Source of the DNA: a virus
IMG/VR virus record: IMGVR_UViG_3300034030_000032
Span: 1-32,210 of that record
Direction: 5' to 3' (one strand)
DNA: 32,210 nt
Numbering within the stretch: the stretch's first letter is position 1; each line of letters starts with the position of its first letter. Of this stretch, positions 6,258-13,000 are shown one piece after another. The position numbers and the translations under genes were made by a program. The notes below the pieces were generated by a model. The model was given only the letters and a program-made list of their open reading frames with translations. It searched no databases and was not told the DNA's origin.

Positions 6258-6384
6258 TTCCGATCCCCCAAAAGAAGAACGCGACCGAAGTGTCAGGACC
6301 AGTGACAGCGACGGCCGCGTTCCCAAGTTTGTTCATCCATCTGAAGACGGTCGTCACTGGTCCTGACGAGCCGTCGATATTCAC
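6172..6384 (-). CDS. possible overlapping small protein, 70 aa (doubtful)
   Basis: A frame from GTG 6384 to 6172 fills the gap between two confident genes and overlaps the 90-residue gene by 86 bases. It would encode a hydrophobic middle (AAVAVTGPDTSVAFFFWGIG) and an acidic tail. No ribosome site of the usual type precedes the GTG, or the internal ATG at 6336. The two arms of a perfect 15-base inverted repeat lie inside the frame, which suggests a regulatory role for the DNA or RNA instead. Confidence 0.22.
   Translation of the reverse strand: MNIDGSSGPVTTVFRWMNKLGNAAVAVTGPDTSVAFFFWGIGNETQARLEGNRGNDEETEEAKAEEAADR
6292..6367. repeat. perfect 15-base inverted repeat with 46-base spacer
   Basis: GTCAGGACCAGTGAC at 6292-6306 is matched by GTCACTGGTCCTGAC at 6353-6367. 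The arms are perfect complements and lie in the space between the 70-residue gene and the 90-residue gene. No T-run follows on either strand, so this is not a standard terminator. An operator for a dimeric protein, an RNA structure, or a recombination site are all possible. Confidence 0.75.
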
Positions 6385-6412
6385 TTCTTCAGGAAGGTGC
6401 TTTTCCTTCCCT

Positions 6413-6625
6413 TTAAAAATCTTTCAGCAGGTCATCGACCAGCGGATCAGCCGTCTGTCGCGGACATTGCTTTGCGTGTTCGACGAGAACTTCCAGCAGG
6501 CGTCGAGCCTGATCAGTGTCGAGAGAACGAACCAGAAGCTTCAGGTCATCCCTGCTGACCAGCAGGAAGCGATAGATCGAGCGTCTTTGCGCGGCCGTCG
6601 CTTGTGGTGTTTTCACGCCGTCCAT
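6413..6625 (-). CDS. hypothetical helical protein, 70 aa
   Basis: I do not recognise this 70-residue, mainly helical protein (QRRSIYRFLLVSRDDLKLLVRSL, then QARRLLEVLVEHAKQ). The frame is open further upstream, but the ATG at 6625 is preferred: GGAAG lies about eight bases before it, and it overlaps the HNH-AP2 stop by only 13 bases. The sequence ends with DPLVDDLLKDF and TAA, so it is complete. Its place directly behind an endonuclease gene may reflect co-transfer, but nothing else links them. Confidence 0.7.
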   Translation of the reverse strand: MDGVKTPQATAAQRRSIYRFLLVSRDDLKLLVRSLDTDQARRLLEVLVEHAKQCPRQTADPLVDDLLKDF

Positions 6626-7260
6626 TTGATCCGCTTCCCGTCCTGATCGACTTTGAACTTGTAGCCCTTTTGCGGTCCCCGCTTCCGTCTTCTGGTCAGA
6701 TCGGCTTCCGTCATCTGCCCAGCGTCGAGCCGACACGCGAACTGCGCATCAGTGACCAGCGGTCCGAACTTCTGCGTGTTCGTCTGCGCGAAGTCGCCGA
6801 AGTAGAACATCGCCGCGATGTCATAGGCTGTCGCTGCTTCTTCTTCTGTGACGTAGGTTCCCAGCCGTTTTATCTTCCCCTTCACGCCGATCTGTGACAT
6901 CCAAACATGATGGAATCTTTTGTTCATCAGCGTGACGCCTTTGAATCGGGACGACTTCGGCTTCCCGTTGTGTTGCGTCCGGATGCGCTGGTTCGAACAG
7001 TTTTCCTGATTCGAGCAGACGCGAAGGTTCGACCTTCGATTGTCTAAGCCGTCGCCGTTCGCGTGATCGACTATCACGCTGTCATCTGTGATCCCGAGAA
7101 TGAACCGATGAAGCACGGGACATCCGATCCGCTTCGATCTGTTGCGGACATAGGTCGTGTTCCTGCTTTCGAAGGATGACCAGTTGAACTGGCTGACGCG
7201 TTCGACATCGATGTCGTCGATCAGTGCTGTCCCGCCGTTCTTAAGCTGAAGCCGTGCCAT
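6613..7260 (-). CDS. HNH endonuclease with AP2 DNA-binding domain
   Basis: This 215-residue protein is the larger of the two intact HNH-AP2 endonucleases. The HNH part spans about residues 49-82: LHRFILGI, catalytic Asp65-His66 in VIVDHANGDG, then GLDNRRSNLR. The AP2-like DNA-binding domain spans about residues 103-158 (SRFKGVTLMNKRFHHVW, RLGTYVTEEEAATAYD, FYFGDFAQTN). A further 55 residues at the C-terminus (TRRRKRGPQKGYKFKV) are basic and may add target contacts. The ATG at 7260 follows a GGAAT site rather than GGGGGA. It stands first after a terminator-like hairpin, so it may have its own promoter. Confidence 0.93.
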   Translation of the reverse strand: MARLQLKNGGTALIDDIDVERVSQFNWSSFESRNTTYVRNRSKRIGCPVLHRFILGITDDSVIVDHANGDGLDNRRSNLRVCSNQENCSNQRIRTQHNGKPKSSRFKGVTLMNKRFHHVWMSQIGVKGKIKRLGTYVTEEEAATAYDIAAMFYFGDFAQTNTQKFGPLVTDAQFACRLDAGQMTEADLTRRRKRGPQKGYKFKVDQDGKRIKWTA

Positions 7261-7333
7261 GATTCCAGATCGGCCTAAAGGGACAAACGCCTTGCGGACT
7301 TCACTTTAATTCCCGAGCAGTCAGCCAATAGAA

Positions 7334-7363
7334 GAAGGCCGTGACTGACGGATCACGGCCTTC
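7334..7363 (-). terminator. intrinsic terminator after the 90-residue gene
   Basis: An 11-base-pair perfect stem (GAAGGCCGTGA at 7334-7344 with TCACGGCCTTC at 7353-7363) encloses an eight-base loop. Read leftwards it is followed by TTCTATTGG, a weak T-rich tract. It separates the gene at 7397-7669 from the HNH-AP2 gene at 6613-7260 and probably ends the upstream transcript. Confidence 0.6.
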
Positions 7364-7371
7364 AGGCCACA

Positions 7372-7390
7372 GCGACGGAACGTCCGTCGC
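7372..7390. repeat. short perfect hairpin next to the terminator
   Basis: GCGACGGA at 7372-7379 pairs with TCCGTCGC at 7383-7390 around a three-base loop. It lies seven bases past the stop of the gene at 7397-7669 and just ahead of the terminator hairpin. No T-run follows it. It may protect the 3' end of the message. Confidence 0.55.
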
Positions 7391-7396
7391 CGCTCT

Positions 7397-7669
7397 TCAA
7401 TTGTCTTCATCGGGATCATCTGGATTCAGTCGAGCATCTTCCATCGAGTCCTGAATTTTGCGCGACAGTTCGCGGAAGGTGCTGGTGTCGATCTGCTTCA
7501 CTTTGTCGAGCAGCGCCCGGATGATCGGCTTCCAGTGATCAGGCGCTGTCGGGATGTCGGCGCTGATCGCGTCGATCAGCATCTTCAGCGTCGGCGCGCC
7601 TTCATACATGCGAAGCAGCCTGAAGTCCCGTCGAGTGAAGTGAATCGGCTTTGTCGGTGCCTGTCCCAT
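7397..7669 (-). CDS. hypothetical protein, 90 aa
   Basis: I do not recognise this 90-residue protein. It looks all-helical, with THFTRR-like basic segments near the start (IHFTRRDFRLLRMYEG), a middle helix (APTLKMLIDAISADI) and an acidic, disordered tail (DARLNPDDPDEDN). Its GGGA site and ATG at 7669 are preceded by a small GC hairpin shared with the leaders of the next three genes upstream. It is followed by two hairpins, so it probably ends a transcript. Confidence 0.75.
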   Translation of the reverse strand: MGQAPTKPIHFTRRDFRLLRMYEGAPTLKMLIDAISADIPTAPDHWKPIIRALLDKVKQIDTSTFRELSRKIQDSMEDARLNPDDPDEDN

Positions 7670-7692
7670 CTGTCTGTCCCTTCGCCGCTGGA

Positions 7693-8109
7693 TCAGCGGC
7701 TGTTCGATTTCCGCTTCGTCCGCTTCGGCTTCGTCAGTTGTGTAGGTCCGTCCAGATCGAGCAGACCCGCTGCGCGCAGTCCGAAGATTCGATTCCGTAG
7801 AAGCGCCGCTGGAACTTTCGCCTTCTTCCGTTTGCTCTTCATCGCTGGACTGCGACCGTCGATCTTCGCGAACCGTTCGCGGATGTTGTTCACCAGTTCG
7901 TCAGCGGTGCCGTCGCCGTGATCGACGAATCGAGCGATCCGCCGGTTCCCGTCTTTGATCATCTTCCCATCGCTGGTGCGGATGACTTTGAAGTTCCCGC
8001 TTTTCGCGTACCAGTCGAGCCGAAGCCCTTCCTTTTCCAGTCGCTGCCATAGCGTTCTTTGACGAACACTGGAAGGCTTCGCTTTAGTCATGGTCGTCTG
8101 CGTCATCAT
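7693..8109 (-). CDS. hypothetical basic protein, 138 aa
   Basis: I do not recognise this protein. It has an N-terminal helical unit (SSVRQRTLWQRLEKEGLRLDWYAK), a central part with GNFKVIRTSDGKMIKDG that looks like a beta hairpin, and a long basic C-terminus (MKSKRKKAKVPAALLRNRIFG; KPKRTKRKSNSR). The charge suggests binding to DNA or RNA. Two ATG codons stand side by side at 8109 and 8106, after GGGA. The opening residues MTQTT resemble the MTQTIE start of the neighbouring 115-residue protein. Confidence 0.72.
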   Translation of the reverse strand: MMTQTTMTKAKPSSVRQRTLWQRLEKEGLRLDWYAKSGNFKVIRTSDGKMIKDGNRRIARFVDHGDGTADELVNNIRERFAKIDGRSPAMKSKRKKAKVPAALLRNRIFGLRAAGLLDLDGPTQLTKPKRTKRKSNSR

Positions 8110-8119
8110 CTGTCCCTTC

Positions 8120-8133
8120 GCCGCTGGTGCGGC
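8120..8133 (-). repeat. GC hairpin in a gene leader, one of four alike
   Basis: GCCGC and GCGGC pair around TGGT just upstream of the ribosome site of the gene at 7693-8109. Comparable hairpins stand before three other genes of this block, at 7685-7699, 8528-8542 and about 8895-8910. On the minus strand three of the four end in CAGCGG and the fourth in the close variant GCGGGC; most are followed by GAAGG. Confidence 0.6.
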
Positions 8134-8163
8134 CGTCGAGCCTTCGCCCCTCTTCGAGCAGGA

Positions 8164-8511
8164 TCAGTCGCTGTTCAGCTTCGACTGTTCAGCCGCTGAC
8201 ATCCCGACCCAGCGGCAGTCACGGCCGCTGATTCTCTTCAGCATCAGGATCAGTTCTTCTGCGGTTGCAGCCGCAATGTGATCGGTCATCCATTCAACGG
8301 TCTGGATCGATTCATCCGTGATCAGTTCAGTCATCTTCACGATCTTCAGCCGACCGATTCGAAAGTGACTGACTTTGCTGGGAACGATCACCAGATAGGG
8401 AAGCAGATCGCGAACAGCGACGGGATCATTCGGGAAGTTCGACGCATACTTCTTCACGTATTCAATCGCCTGCTTCTTCTGCTGCTGGTTCTGTTCAATG
8501 GTCTGTGTCAT
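8164..8511 (-). CDS. hypothetical protein, 115 aa
   Basis: I do not recognise this protein. The frame is open to a GTG at 8565, but the ATG at 8511 is preferred because it follows a GAAGAG site and a leader hairpin like those of the neighbouring genes, and because the resulting MTQTIEQN start resembles that of the 138-residue protein. The N-terminal 30 residues form a Gln/Lys helix, the middle is a beta/alpha mix (LLPYLVIVPSKVSHFRIGRLKIV), and the end holds helical segments and WVGMSAAEQSK. A start at 8565 would add 18 residues. Confidence 0.66.
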   Translation of the reverse strand: MTQTIEQNQQQKKQAIEYVKKYASNFPNDPVAVRDLLPYLVIVPSKVSHFRIGRLKIVKMTELITDESIQTVEWMTDHIAAATAEELILMLKRISGRDCRWVGMSAAEQSKLNSD

Positions 8512-8605
8512 CTCTTCATTCCGATCTGCCGCTGGTCGCGGCTGTAAAATTTGCGACAGCTTCACCTACTGCCGCTGAAGTGCTGTGGCTACACAGCGCT
8601 AAGTC

Positions 8606-8648
8606 GTCGCCGAAGTTCGGATACTGTGATCCGCGTTGAATCGGCGAC
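8606..8648. repeat. 8-base inverted repeat at the end of the 77-residue gene
   Basis: GTCGCCGA at 8606-8613 pairs with TCGGCGAC at 8641-8648, overlapping the TAG stop. A tighter hairpin (GCTGTG with CACAGC around GCTA) lies at 8583-8598. The 136 bases between this gene and the next hold these structures, and no gene could be supported there. No T-run marks a terminator. Confidence 0.45.
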
Positions 8649-8881
8649 TATTCAATTCGTCCCAGAACATCCGATCCCCGTTCGCGATCCGCGACCATAT
8701 CGGCCAGCGTCCCTGTCACTTGTGCGCCGTCGATGGTCCAGAACCTGATCGTCACGGTGTCGGCTTCGCGAGCCTGATCGATAGGTAAAGAACTTGGTTC
8801 CGTCCGTCGTCCCCGGAATCGGATGTCATCATCGGCTGACGCAAGTTCGTCGAGCCGTTCGATTGCTTCATGTACTGTCAT
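8648..8881 (-). CDS. hypothetical acidic protein, 77 aa
   Basis: I do not recognise this 77-residue protein. It starts with a helix (MTVHEAIERLDELASADDD), has a central beta region (DTVTIRFWTIDGAQVTGTLAD) and ends GSDVLGRIE, with a TAG stop that is rare among its neighbours. GGAA precedes the ATG at 8881, and a leader hairpin and a terminator-like structure lie just upstream. It is the first confident gene after the gene-poor region and so may be the first gene of the early block. Confidence 0.7.
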   Translation of the reverse strand: MTVHEAIERLDELASADDDIRFRGRRTEPSSLPIDQAREADTVTIRFWTIDGAQVTGTLADMVADRERGSDVLGRIE

Positions 8882-8921
8882 CGCTTCGTTCCTTCGCCCG
8901 CTGTGCGAGCCGTAAACAAAC

Positions 8922-8965
8922 GCAGCAGGTCACAGCCGATCCTGACAATCGACTGCGCCTGCTGC
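8922..8965 (-). terminator. possible branched terminator before the early block
   Basis: GCAGCAGG at 8922-8929 pairs with CCTGCTGC at 8958-8965. The 28-base loop can itself fold (CGAT with ATCG). Read leftwards the structure is followed by GTTTGTTTA, which is T-rich. It stands about 40 bases before the ATG at 8881. The long loop makes this less certain than the other terminators. Confidence 0.42.
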
Positions 8966-9186
8966 TTGGGACAGATCATCCGTGATGGTCTGACTGACGC
9001 GTCCTGCGTGTTTGTGTGCGGATCGATCCGTCGATCCCCAGCTTCGCCAGTGTCAGGCTGACGAGCCGATTCAGCGTGAACAGACCTTCAGCGGGACAGT
9101 TCAGGACAGACCCGAACCGTCTGCTAACAAACGGAACTGGATTAGCTGCGTCCCGTCGAGCCGTCACCAGCCCCACAGGACAGCCC

Positions 9187-9216
9187 ATAGCTTAGGGATT
9201 CCAGCCCCCCAGTCAA
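9187..9216 (-). promoter_or_regulatory. possible leftward promoter
   Basis: The minus strand carries TTGACT at 9216-9211, close to a sigma-70 -35 box, with TAAGCT about 16 bases further on as a poor -10 box. It follows an AT-rich stretch and points at the early block. The -10 match is weak, and nothing is known of the host's promoters, so this is only a candidate. Confidence 0.28.
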
Positions 9217-9251
9217 TAGGGAAAGCAAAATATTTTTACCTAAAGCCTGAT

Positions 9252-9290
9252 ATTCACTCGACTTCTGTTCGAGAGGCGCGAGTGAATATT
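9252..9290. repeat. AT-rich inverted repeat, likely operator or origin element
   Basis: ATATTCACTCG and CGAGTGAATAT pair perfectly over 11 bases with an 18-base spacer, at about 9250-9290. They lie in the most AT-rich part of the gene-poor region, beside a run of A and T (AAAATATTTTTA). This could be the operator of a dimeric regulator or part of an origin where strands open. Confidence 0.6.
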
Positions 9291-9331
9291 CGTTCATAAT
9301 CTGTTAGGGTAGAGCAGCAAGTTGTAAAGAA

Positions 9332-9408
9332 CCTGTTGCCGATTTCAACAGGCTGTTGAAGTGACCTGTTGCGACCTGTTGAAGTGACCTGTTGAAGCTT
9401 TCAACAGG
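9332..9408. repeat. iteron-like array of CCTGTTG words
   Basis: Six exact copies of CCTGTTG or its complement CAACAGG lie at 9332-9338, 9346-9352, 9365-9371, 9375-9381, 9388-9394 and 9402-9408, with a partial copy at 9353-9358. An 18-base direct repeat runs over 9354-9371 and 9377-9394. The last two copies form a 9-10 base-pair hairpin around GCT. Such arrays bind replication initiators or repressors; neither has been identified here. Confidence 0.7.
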
Positions 9409-9420
9409 TTGCCCGCTGAC

Positions 9421-9445
9421 GGCCTTCCTGTTCGTTCTGCTGCGT
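9421..9445. repeat. interspersed 24-base repeat, copy 1
   Basis: This copy is GCCTTCCTGTTCGTTCTGCT followed by GCGT. It recurs exactly at 9616-9639 and with one change (T to C at the eighth base) at 26322-26345. All three copies lie outside confident genes. The origin and role are unknown. Confidence 0.7.
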
Positions 9446-9468
9446 TGTAGAGCCGAAGACGATCCGAC

Positions 9469-9513
9469 GGCCGTCGCTGCTCGACGACGCCTTAGAAGCG
9501 ATCAGCGACGGCC
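9469..9513. repeat. 11-base inverted repeat downstream of the late operon
   Basis: GGCCGTCGCTG at 9469-9479 pairs with CAGCGACGGCC at 9503-9513. It is flanked by two copies of CGAAGACGATCC, at 9454-9465 and 9521-9532. A terminator for the late operon would be expected near here, but no T-run follows the stem on the minus strand. Confidence 0.5.
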
Positions 9514-9615
9514 TTCGCGTCGAAGACGATCCAGCCAGTCCTGATGACGCTTCCGCTGCTCTTCAGCGGTCAGCCGTCGAGCGCGCGAGCAGTCCCCACA
9601 GGAAGCCTTCCCATT

Positions 9616-9640
9616 GCCTTCCTGTTCGTTCTGCTGCGTC
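9616..9640. repeat. interspersed 24-base repeat, copy 2
   Basis: This copy lies 32 bases past the end of the last late gene and is identical to copy 1 over 24 bases. A hairpin with arms CAGGAAG and CTTCCTG overlaps its left end. Confidence 0.7.
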
Positions 9641-9671
9641 GGATGATCTGAAGGCGACTGTGACATCGGAA

Positions 9672-10037
9672 TCAGTCTTCGACGATCCAGACTTCACAGT
9701 CGCAGGCCGAGCCGTTCGCCTTCCCCTGAAGTGTGATGGAAGCAGCGGATCGGAACATCGCCACTTCACCAGCGCGGACCAGCGCGAACGGCTGCCAAGT
9801 CGCGGAAATGGTTCGACCGATTTCGACATAGTTCGAAGCGTCCGTGTTCCTGACGTAGATCATTCCCGGTGTCGCGACATCCCCGAGCGACAGCGCTTCA
9901 GCGGTCGTCCCGATGTTCTGGACCGTGTAGTTAAAATGCGTCCCCGTCATATCGATAGACTTCGTGCGCGTGACCGTCTGATCGAAGCCTGACTTCGCGA
10001 CACGCAAAGTCGCCGTCGCAGTGATTTCATTCGCCAT
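9672..10037 (-). CDS. small virion-type protein of the MANEI family, 121 aa
   Basis: This 121-residue protein starts MANEITATATLRVAKSGF and looks all-beta. It contains YVRNTDASNYVEIGRTISA and FALVRAGEVAMFRSAASI, a pattern shared with the 128-residue protein at 26704-27090 (FRNLEPEDGNFVDVGVRDG, IRLMPGEFTVGRLKPSATI). The two are paralogues at opposite ends of the structural block. The pattern suits a beta-sandwich virion or decoration protein, but no role has been shown. GGGGGA precedes the ATG at 10037. It is the last gene of the late block. Confidence 0.8.
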   Translation of the reverse strand: MANEITATATLRVAKSGFDQTVTRTKSIDMTGTHFNYTVQNIGTTAEALSLGDVATPGMIYVRNTDASNYVEIGRTISATWQPFALVRAGEVAMFRSAASITLQGKANGSACDCEVWIVED

Positions 10038-10083
10038 AAGTTCCCCCTGTAAGTTCTTCGACCTTCGCGGCCGTTGTCCCTGC

Positions 10084-13000
10084 TTAGACGTAGGACATCG
10101 ACCACTTCTTCACGACGATCTGATTCCCGATGATGTAGCCTTCTTCCCAGTTGTGATGAACCGTGCAGCCGTCAGTCGCCGTGATCGTCGGCGACGGTTC
10201 AGGCGGCTGCGTGAACGTCCCGAGCATCGATGAAGTATCGACAGTCGCGTCAGTGTTCGCGCCCGTGCTGGTCCAGTTCGTCCAGCGGTGCCACGCGACC
10301 GGATCGCCCATCGCGTTAAACCGTCGATGACGTTCGATGGAATTGATGCCCGCACAAAGCGGACTTTGAACAGGATCGTAGGGACTTTCAGACACGTCTT
10401 CGGATTCGATGTCGCCAGCGTCGATCAGGCTGTATCGCCCGTAGTTGTAGAAGTCCATCGAAGCAGCGACCAGCGTCGTCTTCGTCGCGCGACCATAAGC
10501 AGAATTGCGGGACAGTCCGACACTGTTTTCCCCGCCGTTCGTGCTGTCGATGAACGCCGCCGACGATGCTGACGGTGGACCTGATCCTGTTCCTTCCTGA
10601 ACGGGATCAGCGTTCGTGTCACAGAAGACAATCGGATTACAGACGCTGATCGGTGGACAGCCGTCAGGTCCGCCGTAATTGACCGCGATCTGATATTCGT
10701 TCTTCGCGCCACACTTGTAGATGTCGGTGCCATCGCAGCGGAACAGGAATCCGCCGTTCAGGATTGTGTCGAAGCTGTGCTGTGGCGATTCCCCCTGTCC
10801 TTCTGAACAGAAGGCTTCACCAGTGAACGCGCCGTCGCTTCCTGTAGCGTATTTGTGCCTGACCCACGAATAGCCGTCCTGTGTCCATTGAAGCGCGCTG
10901 ATCGCCGCCTTCACTTCCGCGACCTGATCAGCATCAGGCGAATAGTCGTTCTTCATCGCCCGTCCGTATTGAACACGAACATCAGGTCGGCCGACGCAGA
11001 CCTTCACGCCGTTCGGGAACGTCGCCGTCTGACTGGTCATCCCAGTCGGTTTGATCCATTGTCCCGACGAGCGTTCCCAGATTGTCCCGTGAAGCGGTTC
11101 GTCGATGACGTAGCTGTCGCCAGCTTCGACGGTCACGCCTTCGCTGACGGACCAGAACAGCGTCGTCCCATCATTCGCGATGATCGTGACTTCGTGATCC
11201 GTCTGATCCGACGCCTTCCTGATCTGAAGCTTCCGCCCTTTGAACCTGTTCAGGATGTTGCGCGGTTCGCTGATGCTGTAGGTCGTCGAGTTATCGACCG
11301 TGATTCCACAGGCGACGAAGGTCAGCGTCGTCCCGCTGAAGCCTGTGATCAGTGTCTTCTTCGTGATCCCGCCCTTCGTCAGTGTCAGCGTCCAGCCGAT
11401 CCAGCGTCCAGTCGCTGCGTCCCAGCGGCCGTCAGAAGCCTTCGATGTATCGGTCAGCGTCGTCGAGCTTCCCGACGTAGCTGTCCCCGTCGCGGCCGTG
11501 TAGCTGCCGAACTGTTCCCAGTTCCCCGCGCTGTCAGTCAGGAAGAAGTTCCCGCCGTCAGTCGCAGCGCCGCGAAGTCGCGGTTCCCATCTGCGCGTAT
11601 GACCGTCGAACGTCCCTTTGTCTGCTTCGATTGTTTCTTCCGTCAGCGAAGGCGCATCAGGACTGAAGCTGTCCGTCAGTGTCGTGTCTGCGAAGTTAGC
11701 GCCGACGAAGCGTCCCGTGTCGCCGTTCTGAATCGGGAAGCGACTGCTGTCGATCACTTCGCCGTAGGTCGAAGACTTCAGTCCCCCGAGCGAATCGACT
11801 GATCCCAGTGATTCATCCTTCGATTCACGATAGGCCGTCGAAGCTGATCGCGTGATCCAGCTTCCCGGTGTGTCGGATGTCGGCGTCGTGATCAGAACGT
11901 CGTCTTCGTCATAGCCTGCTTCAAAGTAGGTTCGCGGGAACAGGTGCCTGAATTCGTTCGGGACTTTTCGAGTCCAGCCGTAGCTGAAGACGACGGTTCG
12001 TCCGACATCTTCTTCGGTCATCCCGTAGCCGTTCACGACGACTTCGCCGTCCCCCTGCGCGACCAGATAACCTGATCCCAGAACAGCGTTCCCTTCCCCG
12101 ATGATCGCCCAATAAATCCCGATAGGCGTGTAAGGATGCGCGCCGAGATTCAACGTAGCGTAGTAGTCGAACGATCCCCCGCTGTAGACGGCTTCCCAGC
12201 CCGTGACAGAACCTGTCCCCGAGTTGATCCCGAGCGCATGAAACAACGTCGCAGGAACATAATTCTGGAACGCCTGCGTCCCGCCGTAGCCGATCATCGG
12301 AAGCCAGTTCGAACAGTTCGCTTCAATGTAGGTCTGAACTGCGCGCCACGTCTTCCAGTAGTCAGGCGTTTTGATGCTGTCGCCGTTCGCGCGTGTCTGT
12401 CCTGTTTCGGGAATCTGCGTGATCTTTTCGACTGGTTCCGTGATGACATCCCTGTCGAACAGATATTCCGTCGTGATTTCAGGTTCCCCGATGACGCCGA
12501 TTTCCGGATAGCGAATCCACGTCACCGAGTTCTTCGCGATCCCTTCAGCGCCCCACAGAACCTGACTGGACAGATCATCCGCTGTGACGTGCGACCAGTT
12601 CGCGGACTGCGGTCCGCGTGTCCACTTGTCCGCCTGATCCGGCTGATGTCCCAGAATGTAATCAGCGCCGCCTGCGATGAAGATCGCATAGGCCGAAGGT
12701 CGCGAGCGTGAAGCGACATAATCCCCAGCCAGCGTCAGCGTCTTCGCAGTGTTCGACGTGATCGTCCCTGTCCGTGTTCGGCCGTTCACGTAGAAGGCGA
12801 CGGACTTCCCCGCCCATTCGTTCGCGGTCCAGTTCTGCTGATCATCCTGAAGGATCGTGATCGAATTGAATTTGAAGCTGACCTGACGACCGATGTCGGC
12901 TGCGCTGGTCGCTGCGTCCGTGAACGTGATCGTCGGCGTCGGCGTCGTCGCCGTCGTCGTTCCCGTGAAGCTGGTCCCCGCGATCCTGAACGTGACGCTG

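Larger units (their letters stand above)
8882..9671. other. gene-poor control region between early and late blocks
   Basis: I found no well-supported gene in these roughly 790 bases. The region holds a terminator-like structure next to the early block, a weak 70-codon frame, a possible promoter, an AT-rich inverted repeat, an array of CCTGTTG words, an 11-base inverted repeat and two copies of a 24-base interspersed repeat. It is the largest gap in the window and the best place for an origin of replication or a main regulatory switch. Confidence 0.65.

Noticed and set aside
8976-9188. Minus-strand 70-codon frame after the possible promoter
   Set aside because: The ATG lies where the -10 box and transcript start would be, it lacks a GGGGGA-type site, and the protein looks like no folded sequence. 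It is kept only as part of the gene-poor region.
9332-9408. CRISPR array
   Set aside because: The repeats are seven bases long, occur in both orientations and have no even spacers, so they are operator- or iteron-like.
9563-9829. Minus-strand 88-codon frame ending in the interspersed repeat
   Set aside because: It overlaps the MANEI-type gene in another frame over most of its length and has no start signal. The repeat is better treated as non-coding.
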